DNA from: Paraburkholderia bannensis NBRC 103871
GTDB lineage: Bacteria > Pseudomonadota > Gammaproteobacteria > Burkholderiales > Burkholderiaceae
Assembly: GCF_000685015.1 (NCBI RefSeq)
Contig: NZ_BAYA01000026.1
Coordinates: 62,001-126,000, forward strand
Direction: 5' to 3'
DNA: 64,000 nucleotides
This document shows positions 8,710 through 18,795 of the stretch, in pieces. The position numbers and the translations under genes were made by a program. Each line of letters begins with the position of its first letter. Within the stretch, counting starts at the first letter, position 1. The notes under the pieces were generated by a model, which worked only from the letters and a program-made list of their open reading frames with translations, was not told the origin of the DNA and searched no databases.

Positions 8710-8715
8710 AGTATA
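8710..8715 (-). promoter_or_regulatory. Candidate -10 box for gdx
   Basis: TATACT on the minus strand ends eight bases before the first riboswitch base, so a transcript would start almost at hairpin 1. I see no good -35 at 16-19 bases. Confidence 0.5.
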
Positions 8716-8777
8716 GCAAACGTGGCCGGAGCGGGCTTCAGGCGTGCCTCGCTGCCTTAACGTTTAACCTGCGCGCT

Positions 8778-9476
8778 CTACTGCACGCCAACGAGCCGAT
8801 ACCCCACGCCCGTCTCGGTGATGATGTGCTCGGGCTGGGCGGGATCGCGCTCCAGTTTCTGGCGCAGATGCGCCATGTAGATGCGCAGGTAGTGGCTGCT
8901 CTCCACATGCGACGGCCCCCAGACCTCGCGCAGCAGTTGCCGGTGTGTCAGCACGCGGCCCGCGTCGCGCACGAGCGTCGCGAGCAGCCGGTATTCGATG
9001 GGCGTGAGGTGCACCAGCGTGCCCTCGCGCGTCACCTGGCGCAGCCCCAGATCGACGGTCACCGCGCCGAAGCTCACCTGCGGCTCCTCGTTCGCGCCGC
9101 CGCGGTTGCGCCGGCGCAGATGCGCGCGGATGCGCGCAAGCAGCTCCGATACGCCAAACGGCTTGGTCAGATAATCGTCCGCGCCCGCATCGAGTGCGGC
9201 GACTTTTTCGCTCTCCTGCGTGCGCGCCGAGAGCACGATCACAGGCAGGTCGCTCCAGCCGCGCAGTTCGCGGATCACGTCGAGGCCGTCCGTATCGGGC
9301 AACCCCAGATCGACGATGACGAGATCGGGCTTGCGCGTGGCCGCTTCCACGAGGCCCTGCTTGCCGGTTTCGGCGTCGTAGACGGCAATGCCCTCGCCCT
9401 CCAGCGACGCGCGCACGAAGCGGCGGATCTGCTTTTCGTCTTCGATCAGGACAACGGCGAGACTCGGGTCACTCAT
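8778..9476 (-). CDS. kdpE: KdpE, response regulator of the K+ transport operon
   Basis: A 232-residue OmpR-family regulator. The receiver domain has the acidic pair E12/D13, phosphoacceptor D56 (VDLGLP), S83 and K105 (LTKPF). A winged-helix DNA-binding domain follows (LTPIEYRLLATLVRDAGRVL ... GVGYRLVG). Phosphorylated by KdpD, it activates the kdp promoter. The ATG at 9476 overlaps the kdpD stop by eight bases (ATGAGTGA), typical of a coupled two-component pair. A possible ATG three codons earlier is less well placed. It is the last gene of the operon. Confidence 0.95.
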   Translation of the reverse strand: MSDPSLAVVLIEDEKQIRRFVRASLEGEGIAVYDAETGKQGLVEAATRKPDLVIVDLGLPDTDGLDVIRELRGWSDLPVIVLSARTQESEKVAALDAGADDYLTKPFGVSELLARIRAHLRRRNRGGANEEPQVSFGAVTVDLGLRQVTREGTLVHLTPIEYRLLATLVRDAGRVLTHRQLLREVWGPSHVESSHYLRIYMAHLRQKLERDPAQPEHIITETGVGYRLVGVQ

Positions 9477-12399
9477 GGGCGGCATTCGAATCGAGAGGTT
9501 TGGTAGGCGCTGCGTGCGCGTCGTCGGTCGGCCCGTGCGCAGGTTCGTCTTCGGCGGATTCCGGGACTTCCGGGACTTCAGGGATTTCGGGAATGTCGGC
9601 GGGCAGCGGCGGCGGCTCCTCGACCGGCAGTGCGAACCAGAACGATGCGCCCAGCACATGGCCATCGGCATCCACGCGGTTGGTCGCGCCGATTGTACCG
9701 CCGTGCGCCTCCACGATCGCGCGGCAGATCGCGAGCCCCAGTCCAATGCCGGGCTTGGCCGACTCTTTCTCGCCGCGCGTGAACTTCTCGAACACGCGCT
9801 CGCCCATGCCGGGCGGCAGCCCCGGGCCGCGATCGTCGATGCTCACGCGCACGAAGGGCTGCCCGCCCTGCTCGATACGGCGCGCGGCGATGGTCAGCGG
9901 CGTATCGGCCGGCGTGTACTTGGCGGCGTTTTCCAGCAGGTTCGAGAACAGCCGCTCCATCAGCACGGCGTCGAGCTGCAACAGCGGCAAGTCCTCTTCG
10001 AGCTTCACCTGTACCGGATGGCGCGCCAGCACGCGGCGGCACGCGGCGAGCGCCGCGCCCACGGTTTCCTCCAGCAGCGTCCACTGCCGGTTGAGCTTGA
10101 GACTGCCCGCCTGGAGTCGCGCCATGTCGAGCAGGTTCGTGACGATGCCCGTCATGCGCAGCGCCTCGTCGTGGATCGCCTCGATCAGCTCGCCCTCGCG
10201 CGCATTCTGCGGATCGTGCAAGCCGGTGGTCGGCTCATGCGTCTGCGCGAGCATCGACGAGAAACCGACGATGGTCGTCAGCGGCGTGCGCAGATCGTGC
10301 GAGATCGCCGAAAGCAGCGAGTTGCGCAACCGTTCGGACTCCATGTTGACGAGCGCATCGCGCGCGATCTCCACGTAGTGCACGCGTTCGAGCGCGAGCG
10401 CGATCTGCGCGGCGAAGGCGTCGAGCATGCGCTGCTGCTCGGGCACCTGCAATTCGCGCGCGTCGCGCGTGACCACGGCCAGCACGCCGCGCGTACGCAT
10501 CGGCGCCTTCAGCGGCAGATAGCGCGCCGTCGCCGCGGGCAAGGTATCGGTGCCGTGGCCCGCGGGCTTTTGCTGGTCGTACACCCACTGCCCCACGTCG
10601 ATATCGAGACTCGACGCATCGAGGATGATCTGCGGATCGGGATCTTCGATCTTCTGCTGAACCTTGTCGGCGCTGTCGGGCAGCAGGATCGCCACGCGCG
10701 CGCCGAACACCTCGCTCACATGGCGGCTGCCGATTGCGACGATCTGCTCGGTCGCCAGCGCCGCCGCCAGTTCGCGCGCCATCGCGTACATCGCGCCCGT
10801 GCGCTGTTCGCGGCGCTGCGCGACGCTCGCCTCGCGGCGCAGGCTCGACGTGAGATGGCTGATGACGAGCGAGGTCAGCAGCATGCCGACGAAGGTCAGC
10901 AGGTACTGCGTGTCGCTCACCGAAAACGACAGGCGCGGCGGCACGAAAAAGAAGTCGTAGGCGGCCACGCTTGCGAACGAGAGCAGCACGCCCGGGCCGC
11001 GCCCGAGCTTCGTCGCCGTGAAGATCACGCCGAGCAGATACAGCATCACCAGGTTGGCGAGCGCGATGCGGTCGTTCAGCTGGTTCGCGAGCAAGGTGAT
11101 GCAGGCGCAGATCACCATGGCCGCCGCGTAGGCGCGCGGCGGCGAGCGGTTCGCGCCGCCCTGCCCGATCGCGGCGCGCCAGGCGTTGGCCGCGCGCGCG
11201 GCGGCCGAGCCGCTGTCAAATCCGCCTTCGGACGACCCGCGGCTATTCAGCCGGTCGATTTCGTTGCCGCTTGCGCGCACGAGCGTCAGGTCGGCGTCGC
11301 CGGCCTTTTCCGCCAGACGCTCGCCGAACGGGCGCTTGAACCAGCGCGAAAAACCCGTGCGCAGCGACGCGCCCGCGATCAGCTTCGAGACGTTGCGAAG
11401 CCGCGCATAACCGGCGAGCGTGACCGCGGCATCCTCACCGGCGAGCGTCGCGGTTTCCGCGCCCAGTTCGGAGGCGAGCTTGAGCGCGCTGAGCGTGCGT
11501 TCACGGATCGCATCGGGCAGGCGCTGGAGCTTCGGTGTCTCGACATAAACGGCGATCCAGTCGGCCTTGAGGCTCGCGGCGAGGCGCGCCGCCGCGCGCA
11601 CCAGCGCGGGCGCCTCGGGGCCCGGGCCGATGCAGGCCAGCAGCCGCTCGCGCGCCTGCCAGACATGCTGAATCGAACGGTCGGCGCGGTACTCGTGCAT
11701 CTGCGCGTCGACCCGGTCGGCGGTGCGGCGCAGCGCCAGCTCGCGCAGCGCGATCAGATTGCCCTTGCGGAAGAAGTTGCGCACCGCGCGCTCGGCCTGG
11801 GCAGGCAGATAGACCTTGCCGTCGCGCATGCGGTCGAGCAGTTCCTCGGCGGGCAGGTCGACCAGCGTGACTTCGTCCGCGCCATCGAACACGCGATCCG
11901 GAACCGTCTCCCACACCCGGATGCCGGTGATCTGCCCGACCACGTCGTTGAGGCTTTCCAGGTGCTGGACATTGACGGTCGTGTACACGTCGATGCCCGC
12001 GTCGAGCAGTTCGTAGACGTCCTGCCAGCGCTTGAGGTGGCGCGCGCCCGGCACGTTCGAGTGCGCGAGCTCGTCGACCAGCACGAGTTGCGGCTTGCGC
12101 GCGAGCGTGGCGTCGAGATCGAATTCGTCGAGCATGCGCCCGCGATACGCCAGACGCAGGCGCGGCAGCACGTCGAGGCCGCTGGTGAGCGCGGCGGTCT
12201 CGCTGCGCCCGTGCGTTTCGACGATGCCGACCACCACGTCCGCGCCTTCTTCGGCGCGGCGGCGCGCGGCCTGCAACATCGCATAGGTCTTGCCGACGCC
12301 CGCCGACGCGCCGAAGAAAATCTTCAGCTTGCCGCGGCGGCGCTTTTCTTCCTCGCGCTGCAGGCGATCGAGGAGTTCGTCGGGATCGGGGCGGTTCAT
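9469..12399 (-). CDS. kdpD: KdpD, K+-sensing histidine kinase
   Basis: A 976-residue sensor kinase with the standard order. First the KdpD domain with a Walker A (GASAGVGKT, residues 30-38) and the VETHGR and VDELAHSN motifs, then a universal-stress-like domain. Four membrane helices follow near residues 420-520, then a GAF-like region, a HisKA box with the phosphorylated His near residue 703 (AISHDLRTP), and an ATPase domain (ENAAKYTP, DRGPGLPPG, GLGLAICRAIV). It senses low K+ or high ionic strength and controls KdpE. Residues 927-976 form a Pro/Glu-rich tail with EIPEVPEV repeats. A 164-base gap with a hairpin separates it from kdpC. Confidence 0.96.
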   Translation of the reverse strand: MNRPDPDELLDRLQREEEKRRRGKLKIFFGASAGVGKTYAMLQAARRRAEEGADVVVGIVETHGRSETAALTSGLDVLPRLRLAYRGRMLDEFDLDATLARKPQLVLVDELAHSNVPGARHLKRWQDVYELLDAGIDVYTTVNVQHLESLNDVVGQITGIRVWETVPDRVFDGADEVTLVDLPAEELLDRMRDGKVYLPAQAERAVRNFFRKGNLIALRELALRRTADRVDAQMHEYRADRSIQHVWQARERLLACIGPGPEAPALVRAAARLAASLKADWIAVYVETPKLQRLPDAIRERTLSALKLASELGAETATLAGEDAAVTLAGYARLRNVSKLIAGASLRTGFSRWFKRPFGERLAEKAGDADLTLVRASGNEIDRLNSRGSSEGGFDSGSAAARAANAWRAAIGQGGANRSPPRAYAAAMVICACITLLANQLNDRIALANLVMLYLLGVIFTATKLGRGPGVLLSFASVAAYDFFFVPPRLSFSVSDTQYLLTFVGMLLTSLVISHLTSSLRREASVAQRREQRTGAMYAMARELAAALATEQIVAIGSRHVSEVFGARVAILLPDSADKVQQKIEDPDPQIILDASSLDIDVGQWVYDQQKPAGHGTDTLPAATARYLPLKAPMRTRGVLAVVTRDARELQVPEQQRMLDAFAAQIALALERVHYVEIARDALVNMESERLRNSLLSAISHDLRTPLTTIVGFSSMLAQTHEPTTGLHDPQNAREGELIEAIHDEALRMTGIVTNLLDMARLQAGSLKLNRQWTLLEETVGAALAACRRVLARHPVQVKLEEDLPLLQLDAVLMERLFSNLLENAAKYTPADTPLTIAARRIEQGGQPFVRVSIDDRGPGLPPGMGERVFEKFTRGEKESAKPGIGLGLAICRAIVEAHGGTIGATNRVDADGHVLGASFWFALPVEEPPPLPADIPEIPEVPEVPESAEDEPAHGPTDDAHAAPTKPLDSNAAHE

Positions 12400-12512
12400 G
12401 CAGCTTGGGCCAATAGTGTCGTGTTCGGGGCGGGCATCGCGGCGCAGACGATGATGGTCGCACCGTGGCCCTCAATAAGCAAACTACGCGCAAAAACAAC
12501 GGCAAACGGCAA

Positions 12513-12540
12513 ACCGCACGCCGCTTGCACGGCGTGCGGT
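12513..12540 (-). terminator. Hairpin between kdpC and kdpD, possible attenuator
   Basis: An 11-bp perfect stem (12513-12523 with 12530-12540, arms ACCGCACGCCG) lies 24 bases after the kdpC stop. On the minus strand it is followed by GTTTGCCGTTTGCCGTTG and then TTTTTG, which is not a clean T-run. It may cause partial termination or protect the kdpFABC message. Confidence 0.5.
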
Positions 12541-12563
12541 GCATTCGCATCCGGCCAGGACGA

Positions 12564-13142
12564 TCAGCTTGCGTCCTTGCCGTCGAGCGCCAGGTTCAGC
12601 GCCAGCACGTTCACGCGCGGCTCGCCGAAGAGGCCGAACTGGCGACCCTTCGTGTAGCGATCCACGAGCGCCTGCACATCGTTCGCGCTGATATTGCGCG
12701 CCTTCGCGACACGCGCGACCTGGTACGCGGCGGCGGCGGGCGAGATCTCGGGATCGAGACCGCTGGCCGACGACGTCACGAGATCGGCGGGAATCGGCTG
12801 CGAGACGTCGGTGCCCGCGGCCTTGAGCGCGTCGATACGGCCTTTGACTTCATCGGCGAGCGCCGGGTTGGTCGGGCCGAGGTTCGAGCCGCCCGAGCCT
12901 TGCGCGTTGTACGGCATCGGCGTGGTCGCCGACAGGCGGCCCCAGAAGTACTTGGGCGCATCGAACTGCTGGCCGATCAGCTCGCTGCCGACCACCTTCC
13001 CGCCGACTTCGACCAGACTGCCGTTGACCTGACGATGGAACACCGCCTGGCCGAACACCGTCATCACGGCGGGATAGACGAGACCGGTGATCGCCGCGAG
13101 TACGGCGAACAACACGATCAGAGGACGAAACTGCGCTTTCAT
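12564..13142 (-). CDS. kdpC: KdpC, K+-transporting ATPase subunit C
   Basis: A 192-residue protein with one N-terminal membrane helix (FRPLIVLFAVLAAITGLVYP) and a soluble domain. Family motifs are visible: GSELIGQQF, YFWGRLSATTPMPYNAQGSGGSNLGP and VTSSASGLDPEISPAAA. KdpC anchors in the inner membrane beside KdpA and stabilises nucleotide binding to KdpB. It follows kdpB by 36 bases in the kdpFABC order. Length and motifs are ordinary. Confidence 0.96.
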   Translation of the reverse strand: MKAQFRPLIVLFAVLAAITGLVYPAVMTVFGQAVFHRQVNGSLVEVGGKVVGSELIGQQFDAPKYFWGRLSATTPMPYNAQGSGGSNLGPTNPALADEVKGRIDALKAAGTDVSQPIPADLVTSSASGLDPEISPAAAAYQVARVAKARNISANDVQALVDRYTKGRQFGLFGEPRVNVLALNLALDGKDAS

Positions 13143-13178
13143 TTTGGATTCCTGGCTAACAAGAAAGAGAGCGATGGT

Positions 13179-15275
<2,097 letters not shown>

Positions 15276-15291
15276 TTGAAGAAGTCCCCGT

Positions 15292-17097
15292 TCAATGCAC
15301 GCCGAGCATGATCAGATGCTCGACACCCGGCCCGAGCGCAAGCGCCGGCACATAGGTGAGCGCACCCACCAGCAGCACGCAACCGAGCAGCAGCACGACG
15401 AACAGCGGGCCGTGCGTGGGCAGCGTGCCGCCCGTGACGGCGATACGCTTCTTGCTCGCGAGCGAACCCGCGATGGCGAGCACCGGCACGATGGTGCCGA
15501 AGCGGCCGAACCACATCGCAACGCCCAGCAGCCAGTTGTAGAACGGCGTGCTGACGGTCAGGCCCGCGAACGCGCTGCCGTTGTTGTTGGCGGCGGAGCT
15601 GAACGCGTAGAGGATTTCCGAGAAGCCGTGCGCGCCCGGATTGGCGATGCCGGCCTTGCCCGCGTCGGTGAGCACGGCAATCGAGGTGCCGAGCAGCACC
15701 AGCAGCGGCGTGAGCAGGATCACGATCGACACCATCTTCATCTCGAACGATTCGATCTTCTTGCCCACATACTCCGGCGTGCGCCCAATCATCAGGCCGG
15801 CCACGAACACCGCGAGCAGCGCGAACACCAGCATCCCGTACAGACCCGACCCCACCCCGCCGAAGATCACTTCGCCCAGCTGGATGAAGAGCATCGGCAC
15901 GAGGCCGCCGATTGGCGTGAGCGAGTCATGCATGCCGTTGACCGCGCCGCACGAAGCCGCCGTGGTCGCCACGACGAAGATGCCCGTCTGCGCGATGCCA
16001 AAGCGCGTTTCCTTGCCTTCCATGTTGCCGCCCGCCTGCAACACACTGGCGTGCTGGTCGACGTTCAGCGTCGTGAGCATCGGGTTGCCCGCCTGTTCGG
16101 CCGACAGTTCCACGCCCACCGCCACCGCGAACGCAATCGTCATCACCGCGAGCACCGCCACGCCCTGCCTGCGGTCGCCGACCATCGAGCCGAATACGAG
16201 GCACAGGGCCGCCGGAATGATCAGGATCGCCAACATTTCGACGACGTTCGAGAACGGCGTCGGGTTCTCATACGGATGTGCGGAGTTCGCGTTGAAGAAG
16301 CCGCCGCCATTGGTGCCGAGCATCTTGATCGCTTCCTGCGAAGCAACCGGGCCCATGGCGAGCGTCTGCGTCGTCACCTTCGTATCGACCGTGACGGGGT
16401 TGCCCTTCGCGTCCTTGATGGCGTTGCCCTGGGCATCGAGCTTCGGCGCGGCGTAGGTCGTGGTTTGCAGCGTCGGCACATCCTGATAGGACTTGAAGTT
16501 CTGGATCATGCCCTGGCTCATCAGCAACGCTGCGACGAGCGCCGACATCGGCACGAGGATGTAGAGCGTCGTGCGCGTGAGGTCGACCCAGAAGTTGCCG
16601 ATGGTTTGCACCGAATGGCGCGCGAAACCGCGGATCAGCGCGATCACCACCACGATGCCCGTTGCCGCCGACAGGAAGTTCTGCACGGTGAGGCCGAGCA
16701 TCTGCGTGAGATAGCTCACGGTCTGCTCAGGCGAATAGTCCTGCCAGTTCGTGTTGGTGACGAAGCTGACCGCCGTGTTGAACGCGCCGTCCGGCGTCAT
16801 CGCGCCGAAGGCCTGCGGGTTGCCGGGCAGCCAGCCCTGCACGCGCAGCAGCACGTAGAGAAAGCCCACGCCAAGGACGTTGAACGAGATGGTGGCGAGC
16901 GCATAGCGCTTCCAGTTCATCTCCGCGGCCGGATCGACGCCGGCGATGCGGTACAGCAGGTTCTCCACGGGCGCGAACAGGCGCACGACGCGCGAGCGCC
17001 CGTCGAGCACACGCGTGATGTAGCCCGCGACCGGCACCGCCAGCGCGAGCAGGACGACGACGAAAATACCCGTTTGCAGCAGGTTGTTGGCGTTCAT
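15292..17097 (-). CDS. kdpA: KdpA, K+-selective channel-like subunit
   Basis: A 601-residue, ten-helix inner-membrane protein of the SKT superfamily that carries K+ through four filter loops. These are recognisable as TNTNWQDYS, GTNGGGFFNANSAHPYENP, CGAVNGMHDSLTPIGG and AANNNGSAFAG. The start at 17097 (MNANNLLQTGIF) overlaps the kdpF stop by ATGA; upstream in-frame sequence belongs to kdpF and the small gene before it and is not used. KdpA, B, C and F form the high-affinity pump. Confidence 0.97.
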   Translation of the reverse strand: MNANNLLQTGIFVVVLLALAVPVAGYITRVLDGRSRVVRLFAPVENLLYRIAGVDPAAEMNWKRYALATISFNVLGVGFLYVLLRVQGWLPGNPQAFGAMTPDGAFNTAVSFVTNTNWQDYSPEQTVSYLTQMLGLTVQNFLSAATGIVVVIALIRGFARHSVQTIGNFWVDLTRTTLYILVPMSALVAALLMSQGMIQNFKSYQDVPTLQTTTYAAPKLDAQGNAIKDAKGNPVTVDTKVTTQTLAMGPVASQEAIKMLGTNGGGFFNANSAHPYENPTPFSNVVEMLAILIIPAALCLVFGSMVGDRRQGVAVLAVMTIAFAVAVGVELSAEQAGNPMLTTLNVDQHASVLQAGGNMEGKETRFGIAQTGIFVVATTAASCGAVNGMHDSLTPIGGLVPMLFIQLGEVIFGGVGSGLYGMLVFALLAVFVAGLMIGRTPEYVGKKIESFEMKMVSIVILLTPLLVLLGTSIAVLTDAGKAGIANPGAHGFSEILYAFSSAANNNGSAFAGLTVSTPFYNWLLGVAMWFGRFGTIVPVLAIAGSLASKKRIAVTGGTLPTHGPLFVVLLLGCVLLVGALTYVPALALGPGVEHLIMLGVH

Positions 17098-17186
17098 TCG
17101 ATATCCTCCGCGCGCAGCAGCGCATGGACGAGATAGACGAACAGCAACAGCGTCGCCGCCCCCGACAGCCAGAAGATCCAGGTCAT
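17094..17186 (-). CDS. kdpF: KdpF, small membrane subunit of the K+ pump
   Basis: A 30-residue peptide, MTWIFWLSGAATLLLFVYLV then HALLRAEDIE: one membrane helix with the usual short charged C-terminus of KdpF. In the family it sits at the KdpA-KdpB interface and stabilises the complex. Its start overlaps the stop of the preceding small gene, and its stop overlaps the kdpA start, both by ATGA. It is below the length cut-offs of routine gene callers but clear from sequence and position. Confidence 0.92.
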   Translation of the reverse strand: MTWIFWLSGAATLLLFVYLVHALLRAEDIE

Positions 17187-17308
17187 GAGCGCGCTCCCGT
17201 GGCGCTCTGGTCGACGCGACGGAACTGCATGAGCTTTCCGCAGCCGGCGACCAACGCGTATGTGAGCGCAGCGAAGACCGCCAGCCCCCCGATATACAGC
17301 ACATCCAT
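17183..17308 (-). CDS. Small membrane protein leading the kdp operon (41 residues)
   Basis: A 41-codon gene coding for MDVLYIGGLAVFAALTYALV then AGCGKLMQFRRVDQSATGARS: one membrane helix, a Cys just after it and a basic tail. Its stop overlaps the kdpF start by ATGA, and a GGAG lies nine bases before its ATG. It is therefore the first cistron of the kdp transcript and coupled to kdpF. I recall similar short proteins with a helix and a GC/C motif before kdpF in other Proteobacteria but cannot verify that here. The function is unknown; a role in assembly or sensing is a guess. Confidence 0.8.
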   Translation of the reverse strand: MDVLYIGGLAVFAALTYALVAGCGKLMQFRRVDQSATGARS

Positions 17309-17384
17309 TGTCGTGTTCTCCATTGATGGATGGCGGTAAGGTAAGGTTTATCGCGTTAAATCCGGATCAAAGCTTGTGGTGGGC

Positions 17385-17394
17385 GTATAAAAAT
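17385..17394 (-). promoter_or_regulatory. Putative KdpE-binding site upstream of the kdp operon
   Basis: The minus strand reads ATTTTTATAC, identical to the first ten bases of the core of the E. coli KdpE site as I remember it (ATTTTTATAC followed by a T-rich TTTACA half). The second half is not conserved here; GTTTACGCG lies just upstream instead. It is 77 bases before the first kdp start, a fitting distance for an activator. Confidence 0.5.
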
Positions 17395-17449
17395 CGCGTA
17401 AACGCGGCGCGATTACGGCGTCCATGCGCCGTTTCTTCGAGGCGGGAAA

Positions 17450-18439
17450 TTACGCGGCGGCGGCGTCGAGGATCGCGTGGACGACGGGACGCAGGGCGTC
17501 GACGCGGGCGGCGTCGCCCATCGAATCGGCAGCGGCGATGGCCGTCGTCAGCCACAACGCGCTATAAAAATGCATCGCGCGGCGCGCATCGCCTCGCGGC
17601 TGCCAACGCTCCACGAGCGCGGCGCCATAGACGCGCGCCGCCGCGCTGTCCTCCACCGCCAGCTGCGCGAGTGTGTTGCCCACCGCGAGCAGCGGGTCTC
17701 CGTAACAGGCGAAGTCCAGATCGATGAGTCCGCTCAGTTGCCCGTCTTCGACGATGACGTTTTTGGTCGTCAGGTCGTCGAGAAAGCACACCGGCTGAAC
17801 CGAGCCGAAGTACGGCTCCAGCTCGCGACGCAACGCGCGCAGACGTGCGCGCAACAGGTTGAGCGGCGTCTGCGGTTCGTTTAGCGGTTCTTCGACCGGA
17901 CGCCCGAACATTTCGCCCCAGCTCGCGGCCAGTGCGGGTTGTCCAATCGGCGCCCAGCCGAAACCCTGCCCTTGCGCGAGCGCCGCAACGCGCTGCTGGC
18001 AGGCAGCGACCCTGTCGGCGAGCGCGGCGGCGTGCGCAGTCTGCATCAGCGGCAATTCGAACATCAGATCGCGTCCCGGCAGCCAGCTCATCACGACATA
18101 GGAGCCGCCCGACGATGCGCCACCCGAAGCCAGCACCGCCTGTACCGGCACGCCGATCGTGCGCAGCACGTTGAGATTGTGCGCCGTCCACGCAAACGCG
18201 CCCCGCAAGGGACTCATGCGCAGCACCACCGTTCGCCCGCCTGCCAGGTCGACGCGAAAGACGGCGTTGCCGCTTTGCGACAACGTCTGTCGTTCGAGCG
18301 CAAGCGGCTCGGTTTGCATCGCAGTCCGAATGATCGATTGAGCCTGTGCGAGCGTAGTCGATTCTTCAAGCGTTTGAGGTGCCGGTGCATGGGTTGGCGC
18401 AGGCGCTTCAGGCGAAGCAGGCGCTGGGATAATCGACAT
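17450..18439 (-). CDS. Aminoglycoside phosphotransferase-fold kinase, substrate unknown
   Basis: A 329-residue protein of the APH/choline-kinase fold. An N-lobe Lys/Arg region precedes YVVMSWLPGRDLMFE, and a catalytic loop CFLDDLTTKNVIV lies near residues 216-228, then a metal-binding LIDLDFACYGDPL. The Asp and Asn of the Brenner loop are present, but the usual first His (HxD) is a Leu. The N-terminus has a Pro/Ala-rich extension of about 25 residues. It could phosphorylate a small metabolite; drug resistance is not implied. It is followed after a 141-base gap by the kdp operon and preceded by a 356-base leader. The ribosome site before 18439 is weak, so the start is uncertain. Confidence 0.75.
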   Translation of the reverse strand: MSIIPAPASPEAPAPTHAPAPQTLEESTTLAQAQSIIRTAMQTEPLALERQTLSQSGNAVFRVDLAGGRTVVLRMSPLRGAFAWTAHNLNVLRTIGVPVQAVLASGGASSGGSYVVMSWLPGRDLMFELPLMQTAHAAALADRVAACQQRVAALAQGQGFGWAPIGQPALAASWGEMFGRPVEEPLNEPQTPLNLLRARLRALRRELEPYFGSVQPVCFLDDLTTKNVIVEDGQLSGLIDLDFACYGDPLLAVGNTLAQLAVEDSAAARVYGAALVERWQPRGDARRAMHFYSALWLTTAIAAADSMGDAARVDALRPVVHAILDAAAA

Positions 18440-18795
18440 GAAAGAAAGCCCCCGATTTCATTTTGTAATCGGCACTGCCGCCGAATTGCGAGGCAGTGTA
18501 GGGAGCCATCTTTTGGATCGGCTTTCGGTTGAGATTACGTGTATTACCCTTCGTGACGATGCACCGCCAGCGCTCGATAATTCATTACGAGGCATTTCGC
18601 AGCGTTACCGTTTATGAGAGACCTGACGTAACTCGGTAAGGAATATGCCTTCTTTACAGCTGTATTCTTTCCTTACGGAAGTTTTCGTAAGCTATTCAGG
18701 CGATTGAGCCCCATCGTGTCCATCACGCCAGACAATAAAAAAGCGCGCATGACTGGCATGCGCGCTTTTGGGTTTTCTGGTGCTGCGATATTGCT
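18440..18795. other. Intergenic leader of the kinase gene
   Basis: These 356 bases hold the qor terminator (18737-18769) and an AT-richer stretch with two hairpins that share bases (18636-18676 and 18672-18691; see findings). I find no gene in it. Confidence 0.5.
18737..18769 (-). terminator. Rho-independent terminator after the quinone oxidoreductase
   Basis: A 9-bp GC-rich stem (18743-18751 with 18757-18765, GCGCGCATG arms), extended by four A-T pairs, is followed on the minus strand by TTTTTT. It lies 27 bases after the qor stop. Confidence 0.9.

Noticed and set aside
9388..12657. Very long plus-strand open frame opposite kdpD
   Set aside because: It is a mirror frame of a GC-rich gene. 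It has no family motifs and a composition rich in Arg, His and Ala; kdpD on the other strand is certain.
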